Shown piece by piece: positions 63,801 to 64,000 of a DNA stretch of 64,000 bases. Every line of letters starts with the position of its first letter. The stretch's first letter is position 1. The stretch is taken from assembly GCA_026745465.1 (NCBI GenBank), contig JACYXH010000278.1, positions 3,465,529 to 3,529,528 on the forward strand, read 5' to 3'. A program made the translations under genes and the position numbers. Source of the DNA: Lota lota (taxonomy: Eukaryota; Chordata; Actinopteri; Gadiformes; Lotidae). Under the pieces are notes generated by a model that made no database searches, was not told where the DNA came from, and saw only the letters and a program-made list of their open reading frames with translations.

Positions 63801-64000
63801 CTTCTGGCGTAAACAATTTCAAACGTCACTTCATTCTCCACGCTGGGGACCGGAAGGGGTCCGACGGTAAAGGTGGGCCTGGGGCTGGAGGTCTGTAGCT
63901 AGAAGAAGAATTTGCCGGAAGTCCACGCCGCGGTGGCCAACACGTAAGCAGGCGATCGGACTGCAAGGCTCCAACGTGAAGAAGAACTTTGTTTACTATG
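63801..64000 (+). promoter_or_regulatory. Possible promoter/first exon of a further gene at the window edge
   Basis: Composition switches to GC-rich with CpGs. GCCGGAAGT (63914-63922) matches an ETS site, typical of housekeeping promoters. CACGTAAGC near 63938 could be a donor. The window ends before any coding sequence can be judged. Confidence 0.35.

Overview
The window is vertebrate nuclear DNA, almost certainly from a ray-finned fish. Genes are split into many short exons with GT-AG introns, all the proteins are typical vertebrate ones, and fish-type LINEs, SINEs and MITEs sit in the introns. Very long (AC)n, (TG)n and (TC)n tracts and pure poly-G/poly-C runs are unusually dense, which resembles cod-like (gadiform) genomes. 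That placement is an inference from repeat style only.

Layout: (1) 2465-18846, minus strand: kat7 (HBO1), a MYST histone acetyltransferase, complete in 15 exons. (2) 18847-19349: a short head-to-head promoter containing an NRF1-type palindrome. (3) 19350-33830, plus strand: aldh16a1, complete in 17 exons, a double-ALDH protein with no visible catalytic cysteine. (4) 35539-49186: a recent tandem duplication. Each full unit carries a complete 4-exon ferritin gene (37433-38724 and 44138-45421) with TATA box, 5' iron-responsive element, upstream ARE/MARE-like sites and a (TG)n(CG)n tract beside the core promoter. A third, gene-less tail copy lies at 48872-49186. A foldback-type repeat (40459-42061) occupies the junction between the full copies. 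(5) 49440-50760: an L2-type LINE remnant. (6) 56455-61723, plus strand: a synaptotagmin of the 1/2/5 class, complete from an internal start in 8 coding exons, with an Arg-Glu repeat in its luminal segment and one GC-AG intron. (7) 61724-64000: 3' UTR, a hAT-type MITE with a clean 8-bp target duplication, and a possible promoter or first exon of a further gene at the right edge.

The genes do not form a pathway. The ferritins are the one functional set: two nearly identical subunits that probably share iron control (IRE) and oxidative-stress control (ARE/MARE). In human, ALDH16A1, FTL and SYT3/SYT5 all lie on 19q13, so the aldh16a1-ferritin-synaptotagmin order probably reflects ancestral linkage. 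KAT7 lies on human 17q21, so its head-to-head pairing with aldh16a1 is not conserved there.

The most notable signals are in how simple repeats sit against gene signals: beside splice sites, across a stop codon, next to ferritin TATA boxes and inside synaptotagmin coding sequence. I found no new enzyme system, CRISPR array or operon-like cluster.
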